DNA from: an uncultured Eubacteriales bacterium
GTDB taxonomy: Bacteria > Bacillota > Clostridia > Lachnospirales > Lachnospiraceae
Assembly (NCBI GenBank): GCA_900313765.1
Contig: OMSN01000044.1
Location: forward strand, 7,897-18,036
Length of the DNA stretch: 10,140 bases
Direction of reading: 5' to 3'
Shown one piece after another: positions 1 to 6,044 of the stretch (within the stretch, counting starts at the first letter, position 1; each line of letters opens with the position of its first letter). The translations under genes and the position numbers were made by a program. The notes under the pieces were generated by a model, which had not been told where the DNA came from, did not search any database, and worked only from the letters and a program-made list of their open reading frames with translations.

Positions 1-878
1 TCGATCGCGTTGTCGCGGTCTGCCCTGCGGATGTCATCCCTGAACGGGAGATCCAGCACCTTCGGGCACTGTCTCAGATACCAGTTGTCTGCCTTGGAAC
101 CTGCAAGTCTGGTGCAGTGGACTCTGGACTGCTGGCCTGCGCCGACACCGATCGCCTGCCCGTCTTTTACGAAGCAGACAGAATTCGACTGCGTATATTT
201 CAGGGTGATCAGGGAGATCTTGATATCCCGGATCGCTTCCGGAGTAAGCTCTTTGTTGCTGGTCACCACATTCCCGAGAAATGCATCGTCGATCACCAGA
301 TCCTGGCGTCCCTGCTCGAAGGTTACGCCGTAAACCTGCTTGCGCTCCAGCTGCGCGGGCTGATAGCAGGGATCCATCTGAAGAACGACATAATTCCCAT
401 TTTTCTTGGAACTGAGGATCTCCAGAGCCTCCTGTGTATAGCCGGGAGCAATGACGCCGTCCGACACTTCACGCTTGATGATGGAAGCGGTGTCTGCGTC
501 ACACTCGTCAGACAGGGAAATGAAATCTCCGAATGAACTCATCCTGTCCGCCCCTCTTGCCCTTGCGTACGCACATGCAAGCGGGGAGAGATCTTCCTTC
601 ATGTCATCTACCCAGTAGATCCTGCGCAGTGTCTTCGTAAGCGGAAGTCCGACTGCTGCGCCTGCCGGCGACACATGCTTAAAAGATGCCGCCGCGGGAA
701 GGCCGGTCTCTCTCTTCAGCTCGGACACCAGCTGCCAGCCATTGAGCGCATCCAGGAAATTGATATAACCCGGGCGCCCGCACAGCACCGTGATCGGGAG
801 CTCACTGCCGTCTTCCATGAAGATGCGGGATGGTTTCTGGTTTGGATTGCAGCCGTATTTTAACTGTAATTCTTTCAT
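1..878 (-). CDS. purH: Stand-alone AICAR formyltransferase (PurH C-terminal-type domain only), 3' end cut off by window
   Basis: Phosphoribosylaminoimidazolecarboxamide formyltransferase transfers a formyl group from 10-formyl-THF to AICAR, giving FAICAR, the penultimate step of de novo IMP synthesis in the cytosol. The first 292 residues are visible. They begin [14 protein letters not shown], matching the KYGxNP substrate-binding start of the AICARFT domain. The family's K-H catalytic pair appears in [11 protein letters not shown], at about residues 65-75 (K67, H68). No MGS-like IMP cyclohydrolase domain precedes it, so this is the single-domain form (usually about 390 aa), not bifunctional PurH. 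The symbol purH applies only in that limited sense. The start at 878 is supported by AAAGGA about 10 nt upstream. The gene lies 39 nt after purO on the same strand, and together they supply the two activities that PurH fuses elsewhere. About 100 C-terminal residues lie outside the window. Identification is firm. Confidence 0.93.
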   Translation of the reverse strand, partial: MKELQLKYGCNPNQKPSRIFMEDGSELPITVLCGRPGYINFLDALNGWQLVSELKRETGLPAAASFKHVSPAGAAVGLPLTKTLRRIYWVDDMKEDLSPLACAYARARGADRMSSFGDFISLSDECDADTASIIKREVSDGVIAPGYTQEALEILSSKKNGNYVVLQMDPCYQPAQLERKQVYGVTFEQGRQDLVIDDAFLGNVVTSNKELTPEAIRDIKISLITLKYTQSNSVCFVKDGQAIGVGAGQQSRVHCTRLAGSKADNWYLRQCPKVLDLPFRDDIRRADRDNAI

Positions 879-917
879 TTTGATCAGATCCTTTCGTACT
901 GTCAGATTTGTCGCAGG

Positions 918-1631
918 TTACTGGTTCTTGTTGACGATACGGGTCTCGAACTCCCCGCTCTGTATGTCGATAAAGCGGACAAACAGGGAAACCTTGTTAT
1001 CCTCATTCAGGTGGTTCCAGACCAGTTCTGTAAAGGAATCGATATCACCGGTGATATCAACTCTGACAGGTTCTCCCTCGAAGCTCGGAAGCGGATTGCC
1101 GTCACACTGGTAGGTGTGGATGAAATGACCCTCGCCCGCTCTGGGGTTGTCATAAGAATAGGTGAATCTCTCACAGCAGGAGGGATCACCGTCCGCACTC
1201 TTGAGAATGCTCATCCTGTACTCATACTCTCCCCCTCTGGTGTCCAGCAGCGCAGAGATCCTGGGAGTATAATTCGGCGCGTCCGGCTCGAACTCTCTGC
1301 ACCTGAGCGATTCTCCGAAAGTCTTGCCTTCCTGCAGCCCCTGCCAGATCGTATCCGTCTGGTCACCGTTGGTCACGATCGTATTGGTTCCCAGCACACG
1401 CACCGGTGCATAGATAATCAGGCTTGGATCCTCCATCTTCGACGGATCAAATGCCTGCGTACGAAGCCCGTCTCCATCCGGTACAAAGATACGGTTCCGG
1501 CTGTTCACGGACCGTCCCATAATAAAATAAGCGGTCACCGCATATCGTCCGTCTTCAGAGCGTCCGACTACGATGCCGCGTCCCGGATAGGTACTGGCTG
1601 ATAATTCTTCAGAGAGATGTCTCAGAATCAT
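918..1631 (-). CDS. purO: IMP cyclohydrolase, PurO type
   Basis: This enzyme closes the ring of FAICAR to IMP, the last step of de novo purine synthesis. The 237-residue product belongs to the PurO family, first characterised in methanogenic archaea and also found in some Clostridia. It is unrelated to the cyclohydrolase half of PurH. Recognisable conserved segments are YPGRGI near residues 15-20, FIMGRSVNSRNR at 36-47, NGDQTD at 88-93 and EPDAPNYTPRI at 115-125. Length fits the family (roughly 200-240 aa). The start at 1631 has a GCGAGGG ribosome-binding site 9 nt upstream (1641-1647). That site lies inside one arm of a 10-bp inverted repeat, so translation may be controlled. The stand-alone AICAR formyltransferase follows 39 nt downstream, as expected for an organism that splits the PurH activities over two genes. 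A promoter overlapping the end of yhaN probably drives both. Confidence 0.93.
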   Translation of the reverse strand: MILRHLSEELSASTYPGRGIVVGRSEDGRYAVTAYFIMGRSVNSRNRIFVPDGDGLRTQAFDPSKMEDPSLIIYAPVRVLGTNTIVTNGDQTDTIWQGLQEGKTFGESLRCREFEPDAPNYTPRISALLDTRGGEYEYRMSILKSADGDPSCCERFTYSYDNPRAGEGHFIHTYQCDGNPLPSFEGEPVRVDITGDIDSFTELVWNHLNEDNKVSLFVRFIDIQSGEFETRIVNKNQ

Positions 1632-1640
1632 AATAGAAAA

Positions 1641-1693
1641 CCCTCGCTATAATATAACTGCCTTTGCAACGTGGCAATCATACATAGCGAGGG
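1641..1693 (-). promoter_or_regulatory. 10-bp inverted repeat spanning the purO promoter and ribosome-binding site
   Basis: CCCTCGCTAT (1641-1650, plus strand) is perfectly complementary to ATAGCGAGGG (1684-1693), with 33 nt between. On the minus-strand transcript the second arm carries the purO ribosome-binding site and is followed by TTTTCTATT. A short inner pairing TGCC/GGCA (1659-1662 with 1673-1676) is possible. The first arm lies between the -35 and -10 boxes, upstream of the predicted start site. Only RNA reading through from yhaN could therefore form the hairpin, which would hide the ribosome-binding site or act as a weak terminator. Alternatively the arms could be two operator half-sites about 43 bp apart. 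I did not recognise a known riboswitch class. The pairing is directly visible; the role is inferred. Confidence 0.55.
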
Positions 1694-1705
1694 ATAAAAA
1701 GTCAA
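1677..1705 (-). promoter_or_regulatory. Sigma-70-like promoter for purO and the AICAR formyltransferase gene
   Basis: On the minus strand, TTGACT (1700-1705) and TATGAT (1677-1682) are separated by exactly 17 nt. This is 5/6 agreement with consensus at both boxes. Transcription would begin near 1670, giving a leader of about 40 nt before the purO ATG at 1631. The -35 box overlaps the TGA stop of the upstream yhaN-like gene (1702-1704). The spacer contains one arm of the inverted repeat at 1684-1693. Confidence 0.7.
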
Positions 1706-3648
1706 GACGAACCGGCACGAATCTTCGCCAGCATCTCCAGTTCCCTCTTCTGACAGGAGAACAGGATCACCTGCCGCGACGAACTGCTCAGGAAGCGCAT
1801 CGCACTCTCCAGACGCTCTTCATCATACATGGCAAACGTCTCATCCAGCAGCAGCGGAAGATCCGCCCCGCCGGACAGAAGCTGCGCTGCGGCAAGCCGG
1901 AGCGCGAAATAGATCTGGTGCATGGTGCCGCAGCTCACCTGGTCGATACTCAGAAGACGGTCCGGTGTGTTGATCTTCACCTGCATACGCTCATCCAGGG
2001 AGATACTGTTGTAGCGCCCTTCCGTCAGACCTGCCAGCAGTGTGGAGACAGAGTTCAGGAATTCATCTCCGCTCTCGTGATAGATCCTGCCGGAGAGTTC
2101 TCGGATCCTGGAAGAAGCAAGGTCGATTGCCTCCAGATCTCTGTCATAGGAACTCAGAGCAGCCTTCCTGGCATAGAGGCTTTCCAGCTCTTCCTGCAAA
2201 GCGGCGATCTTCTCCCTGCGGGTGCGGATCTCGCCCTTCATAACATCAGACCTGCCCTCTCTTTGCTGCTCCTGCGCTTTCTGCTGTTCCCGGGCATTCT
2301 GCTGCTCCTGCGCTTTCTGCTGTTCCCGTGCGAGTTCGGCCACCTCCCGGGCACGATTCTGCCGGTCTTCTTCCTCCTGCTCCCGAAGTGTCTTCTCCAG
2401 CAGTATTCGGCGGTTTTTCTCTCTTCGCTCTTCTTCCTCCCGGTCCAGGCGGCGCGCTCTGTCCACCTGTTCCCTGAGCTGTCGTTCCCTGCGCATCTTC
2501 GCTTCTCTGGTCCCGGGGTCATCCGGATCATCCCGAAATCCCAGGGTACGGTCCAGGAATTCTCCGCGCCTTGCTCTTTCCAGAGCTTTCTGCGTTCTGG
2601 TCTTCGGATGTGTGATCTTCCACAGAAGTGTCAGAGCAATGATGATAAACAGCCCCCCGCCTGCACCAAGTACGTAGCGCATCCTGTGGTCAGTCGTGAT
2701 AAATGCACAGGCAATGGCAAGTCCTGCTGCGACGATGGAGAGCATCACCAGCACCGGAAGGATCAGTCCACCCGGTTCCTCCTCTTCCTCGATCTCATCA
2801 TCGGCCTCTTCCTTCATCCCGCGCGGGGATGCAGTTTCCGTCTCCGGAACCGGCTCTGCTGCCACGCCCCGGACGCGGTCCTCCTCATTCTGGTCTCTTC
2901 CGGGTGATTCCTCCTGTACAGGTGTCTCCCGCACAGACACTGTCGTATCCATTCTCTGGAAGGAGGCTGTCTGTATCCCGGCATCTGCATCTGCCGTGCT
3001 GTACTCCAGCAGCCGCTGCAGATCACGGTTCAGGTACTCCGTCTCCTGCTGATTGTTCCGGATCGCACTGTCGATCACCCTGAGCTGTTCATTTTTCTCA
3101 GCCTCGATCTTCCTTCGTTTCTTCTTCAGAAGATCCTGGGCTGCACTCACATCTGTGCTCGGGGTCCCGTTCTCCTCCAGATTCACCAGAAAGTCCCGGA
3201 TATGCTCTCCCAGCTGAGCGGTAGTCTGAGGCTGTGCCTGCCGGATGAAGATGGTATTGTCAAAATCCGACTCGCTCAGGGACGCTGTAAAGGTTCGAAG
3301 CGCCGCTGCCGCGTCCTCGATGGCAAGACCGTCCGTCTCACAGACTACGGTAACGCTCTCATCCTTGCGGTAGAAGTTGCGGTCGATCCTGTAGATCTTA
3401 CCGTCATAGAGGATCTTCATGCTGCCTGCGAAATAAGCAGGATTCTCCCATGGCTGGCGCAGCTGGTACTCGTCCAGATTCCTGGAGCGGTTCCGGTTCA
3501 GGCCGTAGAACATCGCGCGCACAAAAGCATGCAGCGTTGTCTTGCCGGTCTCATTTCCGCCGGAGATGACATTGATCCCTGCATGCAGAGGCAGTTTATA
3601 GTCGGTAAACTTACCGAAATGTTTCAGGTTCAGTTCCAGTATTTCCAT
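1702..3648 (-). CDS. yhaN: YhaN-like SMC/SbcC-type ATPase with two membrane segments and shortened coiled coil
   Basis: This is an ABC-class AAA ATPase of the SbcC/Rad50/YhaN group, likely partner of the nuclease encoded just upstream. The 648 residues start with the family's N-terminal strand and a Walker A loop, GGNETGKTT (30-38), then a Q-loop-like FIRQAQPQ (134-141). Residues about 170-215 and 350-500 are charged and coiled-coil-like. Between them lie an acidic stretch (242-292, ending in EIEEEEEPGG) and two hydrophobic helices (about 294-318 and 324-346). The C-terminal half-domain has signature-like DQVSCGTMHQ (569-578) and Walker B LLLDETF (599-605). The usual H-loop histidine appears to be glutamine (FSCQKRE, Q633). 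Bacillus YhaN also has membrane helices but is about 960 aa, so this is a short form. The start at 3648 is 20 nt after the yhaO stop, with only a weak GAGTGAG-like ribosome-binding site. The name yhaN is by architecture, not by alignment. Confidence 0.8.
   Translation of the reverse strand: MEILELNLKHFGKFTDYKLPLHAGINVISGGNETGKTTLHAFVRAMFYGLNRNRSRNLDEYQLRQPWENPAYFAGSMKILYDGKIYRIDRNFYRKDESVTVVCETDGLAIEDAAAALRTFTASLSESDFDNTIFIRQAQPQTTAQLGEHIRDFLVNLEENGTPSTDVSAAQDLLKKKRRKIEAEKNEQLRVIDSAIRNNQQETEYLNRDLQRLLEYSTADADAGIQTASFQRMDTTVSVRETPVQEESPGRDQNEEDRVRGVAAEPVPETETASPRGMKEEADDEIEEEEEPGGLILPVLVMLSIVAAGLAIACAFITTDHRMRYVLGAGGGLFIIIALTLLWKITHPKTRTQKALERARRGEFLDRTLGFRDDPDDPGTREAKMRRERQLREQVDRARRLDREEEERREKNRRILLEKTLREQEEEDRQNRAREVAELAREQQKAQEQQNAREQQKAQEQQREGRSDVMKGEIRTRREKIAALQEELESLYARKAALSSYDRDLEAIDLASSRIRELSGRIYHESGDEFLNSVSTLLAGLTEGRYNSISLDERMQVKINTPDRLLSIDQVSCGTMHQIYFALRLAAAQLLSGGADLPLLLDETFAMYDEERLESAMRFLSSSSRQVILFSCQKRELEMLAKIRAGSS
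2264..2331 (-). repeat. 36-bp tandem repeat (two copies) in the yhaN-like coiled coil
   Basis: A 32-nt block at 2264-2295 recurs at 2300-2331 with one visible mismatch, a period of 36 nt. It encodes two 12-residue units, AREQQKAQEQQN and AREQQKAQEQQR (residues about 440-463), inside the second coiled-coil arm. The in-frame period adds whole helical turns, so it could lengthen or shorten without frameshift. Confidence 0.85.
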
Positions 3649-3668
3649 ATCAGATGGTTCTCACTCTG

Positions 3669-4721
3669 TCAGTCTCTTCCTGCAAGAAGTGCCTCCAGCC
3701 CGTACTGAAGCGCCTTCTCTTCCACCACAGATCTCTCATGGCCTTCAAAACTCTCGATATACAGTCCGATCAGCTGGCCGCGGCAGCTCTCTTTCAGCTC
3801 ATCCAGATGAAGAGCCGGCACTGACCTGTCCTGCACATCCAGGACCATTCCTGCCTGGCGGATCAGTTCCGTATCAAACCGGACTGCCGGATGTCTCTGT
3901 CCGCTGATCACGACCCGGTATATGTTCTGCTCTCCTCTGCTGCGGATCGCCCTCTCCACCCTGTCGCGCATGGAGAGTACCGTATCCTCCTCATTCGCCG
4001 TGACCGTCATAGAGACGTATTCACGGGGAGCCTTCCGCACAAAACGCACATGGACCTGGCTGCCGTGTGTCTCCCCGATCAGATAGCCGTGGGGACCTTC
4101 ATCCGCCGCATCGATGGGCGAGAGCGCGCCCGGGTACACGGCTTTGTCCGGCAGCAGAACAGTGGGTTTATGGATATGTCCCAGCGCAATATAGTCGAAT
4201 CCTGAGCGATCCAGCGCCTGCGGGTCAATCGGGATATGGTCCCGGTCGCCTCCATGCGCAAGGAGAATGTGGAAGTATTCATTTTTCTCAGGATGAAGAG
4301 AGTCATACCTGGCCTGCGTGATCTGCGGGCGGTCATAGGAGAATCCGTAGACCTCGCAGCCGATGCCTGCAAACCGGATACACTCCACTCCTTCCCTTCC
4401 AAGAAATGCGACGTTCGGAGCAAACTCAAAGCGCTCCCACGCGCTCCCGGGATCACAGCTGTCATGGTTTCCCGCAATGACAGCAAAACAGATCTCCGGG
4501 TAGGATCCCAGCAGGTAGTTCACTTCCCTAAGCTGCATCTCATCCGGAGTACGGTGAAACAGATCACCGGCGATCAGAACCAGATCCACCTGCTGCTTCG
4601 CCGCATCCGCGATGGTACTGCGGAAGGTCTCCCACAGCTCCCGCTCCCGTTCCCGGGCCCATTCTGCTCTTCCGTCAGGTGTGCATCCCAGATGCACATC
4701 TGCAATATGCATAAATCTCAT
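3669..4721 (-). CDS. yhaO: YhaO/SbcD-like metallophosphoesterase (DNA repair exonuclease family)
   Basis: This is a calcineurin-like phosphoesterase of the SbcD/Mre11 group, expected to be a two-metal nuclease subunit working with the ATPase encoded 20 nt downstream. From the start at 4721 the product has 350 residues. All phosphoesterase motifs are present: DVH (D8, H10), AGDLF (D53), GNHD (84-87), LAHGG (H156) and GHIH (181-184). Residues after about 220 form a less conserved cap-like region. The start is uncertain. The ATG at 4721 gives the typical family opening MRFMHIADVHLG, with AGGA only 3 nt upstream. The ATG at 4736 adds five residues but has no visible ribosome-binding site. The open frame continues to 4841, but that runs through the promoter region and is unlikely to be used. 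Expected role is processing DNA ends or hairpins; the physiological role of YhaO/YhaN is not well established. Confidence 0.85.
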   Translation of the reverse strand: MRFMHIADVHLGCTPDGRAEWARERERELWETFRSTIADAAKQQVDLVLIAGDLFHRTPDEMQLREVNYLLGSYPEICFAVIAGNHDSCDPGSAWERFEFAPNVAFLGREGVECIRFAGIGCEVYGFSYDRPQITQARYDSLHPEKNEYFHILLAHGGDRDHIPIDPQALDRSGFDYIALGHIHKPTVLLPDKAVYPGALSPIDAADEGPHGYLIGETHGSQVHVRFVRKAPREYVSMTVTANEEDTVLSMRDRVERAIRSRGEQNIYRVVISGQRHPAVRFDTELIRQAGMVLDVQDRSVPALHLDELKESCRGQLIGLYIESFEGHERSVVEEKALQYGLEALLAGRD

Positions 4722-4776
4722 ATTTCCTGTACTCATATCTGAAAAAAGACATTTGTTTATGACCGTTTCCGCCCAT

Positions 4777-4805
4777 ATTTTAACATGGAAAACGATGTCG
4801 TTCCA
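4777..4805 (-). promoter_or_regulatory. Candidate promoter for the yhaO-yhaN genes
   Basis: On the minus strand a TAAAAT -10 box (4777-4782, 5/6 matches) follows a poor -35, TGGAAC (4800-4805, 3/6), with a 17-nt spacer. Transcription would start near 4770, about 49 nt before the yhaO ATG. It overlaps the mscL promoter on the opposite strand almost symmetrically. Support is the -10 box and geometry only. Confidence 0.4.
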
Positions 4806-4824
4806 TGCTATACTGGGAACGATG
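4784..4824. promoter_or_regulatory. Operator-like dyad cluster in the mscL/yhaO divergent promoter
   Basis: CATGG (4784-4788) pairs with CCATG (4803-4807), and AACGA (4791-4795) with TCGTT (4798-4802). Together they form a near-continuous dyad with one AA bulge, centred at about 4796. A second inverted repeat, TCGTTCC (4798-4804) with GGAACGA (4816-4822), brackets the mscL -10 box. AACGATG also occurs directly repeated at 4791-4797 and 4818-4824. The dyad lies between the two divergent -10 boxes. It could be a repressor site or simply result from two facing promoters sharing sequence; no regulator is recognised. Confidence 0.45.
4786..4814 (+). promoter_or_regulatory. mscL promoter with extended -10
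   Basis: TATACT (4809-4814) is preceded by TG at 4806-4807, forming an extended -10 (TGCTATACT). A TGGAAA -35 (4786-4791, 4/6 matches) sits 17 nt upstream. Predicted start is near 4821, leaving a leader of about 47 nt containing AGGAGG at 4851-4856 before the ATG at 4868. Confidence 0.6.
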
Positions 4825-4867
4825 ATAGTTTTCAATCTCATTATCCTTTCAGGAGGGGGGCTCTATT

Positions 4868-5305
4868 ATGGGAATAGTAAAAGAGTTTAAAGAGTTTATC
4901 ATGCGCGGCAATGTCATGGATATGGCAGTCGGTGTGATCGTCGGCGGAGCTTTCGGTGCGATTGTCAATTCTCTGGTCAATGATGTCATTATGCCAGTGA
5001 TCTCGCTTGCCACCGGCAAGGTCGATTTTTCCAACCTGTTCATCGCTCTGGATGGCGGAGAATATGCTAACCTGGCTGCGGCACAGGAAGCCGGCGCGTC
5101 CGTATTCGCATACGGCAGCTTCATCCAGGCTGTCATCGAATTCCTGATCATTGCTCTGTGCATCTTCCTGGTCGTCAAGGGCGTCAACAAGCTGCGCAAG
5201 CCGGCACCGGCGGCAGCTCCGACCACCAAGGTCTGCCCGTTCTGCAAGAATGAGGTCCCGATCGAGGCAACCAGATGCGGATTCTGCACAAGCGAATTGA
5301 AATAA
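4868..5305 (+). CDS. mscL: Large-conductance mechanosensitive channel MscL with C-terminal zinc ribbon
   Basis: MscL forms a homopentameric membrane pore that opens under high membrane tension and releases solutes on hypo-osmotic shock. The 145-residue product has the canonical N-terminus ([20 protein letters not shown], residues 7-26). A first transmembrane helix lies at about 16-45, a short external loop with NDVIMP at 38-43, and a second helix at about 84-107. After an Ala/Pro linker (112-120), the usual C-terminal helical bundle is replaced by a four-cysteine ribbon, CPFC (123-126) and CGFC (137-140). This spacing is expected to bind zinc. Translation starts at 4868 behind a strong AGGAGG. 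It is the only plus-strand gene here, monocistronic, with its own promoter and a strong terminator 17 nt after the stop. Confidence 0.95.
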   Translation: MGIVKEFKEFIMRGNVMDMAVGVIVGGAFGAIVNSLVNDVIMPVISLATGKVDFSNLFIALDGGEYANLAAAQEAGASVFAYGSFIQAVIEFLIIALCIFLVVKGVNKLRKPAPAAAPTTKVCPFCKNEVPIEATRCGFCTSELK

Positions 5306-5321
5306 CTCTTCAGGCAATATC

Positions 5322-5355
5322 AAAAAGGCTGACACCGTCAGGTGTCAGCCTTTTT
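5322..5355. terminator. Bidirectional intrinsic terminator between mscL and xpt
   Basis: AAAAAGGCTGACACC (5322-5336) and GGTGTCAGCCTTTTT (5341-5355) form a perfect 15-bp stem around a GTCA loop. The flanking A and T runs make it a terminator on both strands. It begins 17 nt after the mscL stop and lies 55 nt past the xpt stop on the other strand. A smaller hairpin, CCTGCC/GGCAGG (5377-5382 with 5388-5393), lies in the xpt 3' untranslated region. Confidence 0.93.
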
Positions 5356-5410
5356 CTTCTTTCCCGTGGACCGGTTCCTGCCTTTTCGGCAGGTCCCGAT
5401 TCTTACTGCT

Positions 5411-5992
5411 TTACTGTTCTCTGAACACGATCTCACCGGTCGCTGCATCCATACTCTCGATGATTGCAAGGGATTCTACGCGGATCCCCTTGTCACGGAT
5501 CAGCTGGCCGCCGGTCTGGAAGCCTTTCTCGATCGCGATCCCTACGCCTTCCACGGTCGCGCCGGCTGACTGGATCAGATCGATCAGTCCGTCCACCGCG
5601 CATCCGTTTGCCAGGAAGTCATCAATGACCAGGATGTGATCATCACTGCTCAGGAACTTCTTGGAGACAATGACATCGTAGGTTCTCTTATGGGTGAATG
5701 ACTCGATCTTTGTCGTATACATCTCACCGTCAAGGTTGACGCTCTGTGCCTTCTTGGCAAATACGACCGGAACGTTAAAATGCTGCGCAACGATCGCTGC
5801 GATCCCTATACCGGATGCTTCGATCGTCAGGATCTTGTTGATCGGGCAGTCCGCGAACAGTCTCCTGAACTCTTCGCCCATCTGATTAAACAGTGCGATG
5901 TCCATCTGGTGATTGAGAAAGCTGTCTACCTTCAGGATATTTCCTTCCTTGACAACCCCGTCCTTCCTGATACGTTCTTCCAGCAGCTTCAT
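5411..5992 (-). CDS. xpt: Xanthine phosphoribosyltransferase
   Basis: Xpt converts xanthine and PRPP to XMP in the cytosol, salvaging xanthine for GMP synthesis. The 193-residue product matches the usual family length (about 190-197). It has the conserved N-terminal [13 protein letters not shown] (19-31), IEASGIG (57-63) and the PRPP-binding loop VIDDFLANG (122-130). The start at 5992 is chosen because GGAGGG lies 6 nt upstream (5999-6004) and the product then begins MKLLEERI as in homologues. An in-frame ATG at 6010 overlaps that ribosome-binding site and is not preferred. It follows the PrsA-like lipoprotein gene by 52 nt without a terminator, so co-transcription is likely. No purine riboswitch is visible before it, unlike Bacillus subtilis xpt. 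Confidence 0.95.
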   Translation of the reverse strand: MKLLEERIRKDGVVKEGNILKVDSFLNHQMDIALFNQMGEEFRRLFADCPINKILTIEASGIGIAAIVAQHFNVPVVFAKKAQSVNLDGEMYTTKIESFTHKRTYDVIVSKKFLSSDDHILVIDDFLANGCAVDGLIDLIQSAGATVEGVGIAIEKGFQTGGQLIRDKGIRVESLAIIESMDAATGEIVFREQ

Positions 5993-5998
5993 AGTCGG

Positions 5999-6004
5999 CC
6001 CTCC
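5999..6004 (-). promoter_or_regulatory. xpt ribosome-binding site that decides the start
   Basis: GGAGGG on the minus strand ends 6 nt before the ATG at 5992. It excludes the longer reading from the ATG at 6010, which begins upstream of this site. Confidence 0.85.
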
Positions 6005-6044
6005 GCTCATCGATATGCAGTTGTCTGTCTCGTTTCTTACTTTC

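Noticed and set aside
1641..1693. The purO leader hairpin as a known purine, ZTP or preQ1 riboswitch
   Set aside because: I could not match the conserved core sequences of those classes by eye, so I list it only as an inverted repeat of unknown role.
2264..2331. Short direct repeats as a CRISPR-like array
   Set aside because: There are only two units, separated by 4 nt, in frame inside a coiled-coil gene, with no spacers.
1918..2907. 329-codon plus-strand open frame opposite the yhaN-like gene
   Set aside because: It arises from the Glu/Gln/Arg-rich coiled-coil coding strand read in reverse; the minus-strand frame has clear ATPase motifs.
4722..4841. 40-codon N-terminal extension of yhaO to an ATG at 4841
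   Set aside because: It would run through both divergent -10 boxes, and the extension resembles no SbcD N-terminus. Homologues begin at the MRFMHIADVHLG segment.
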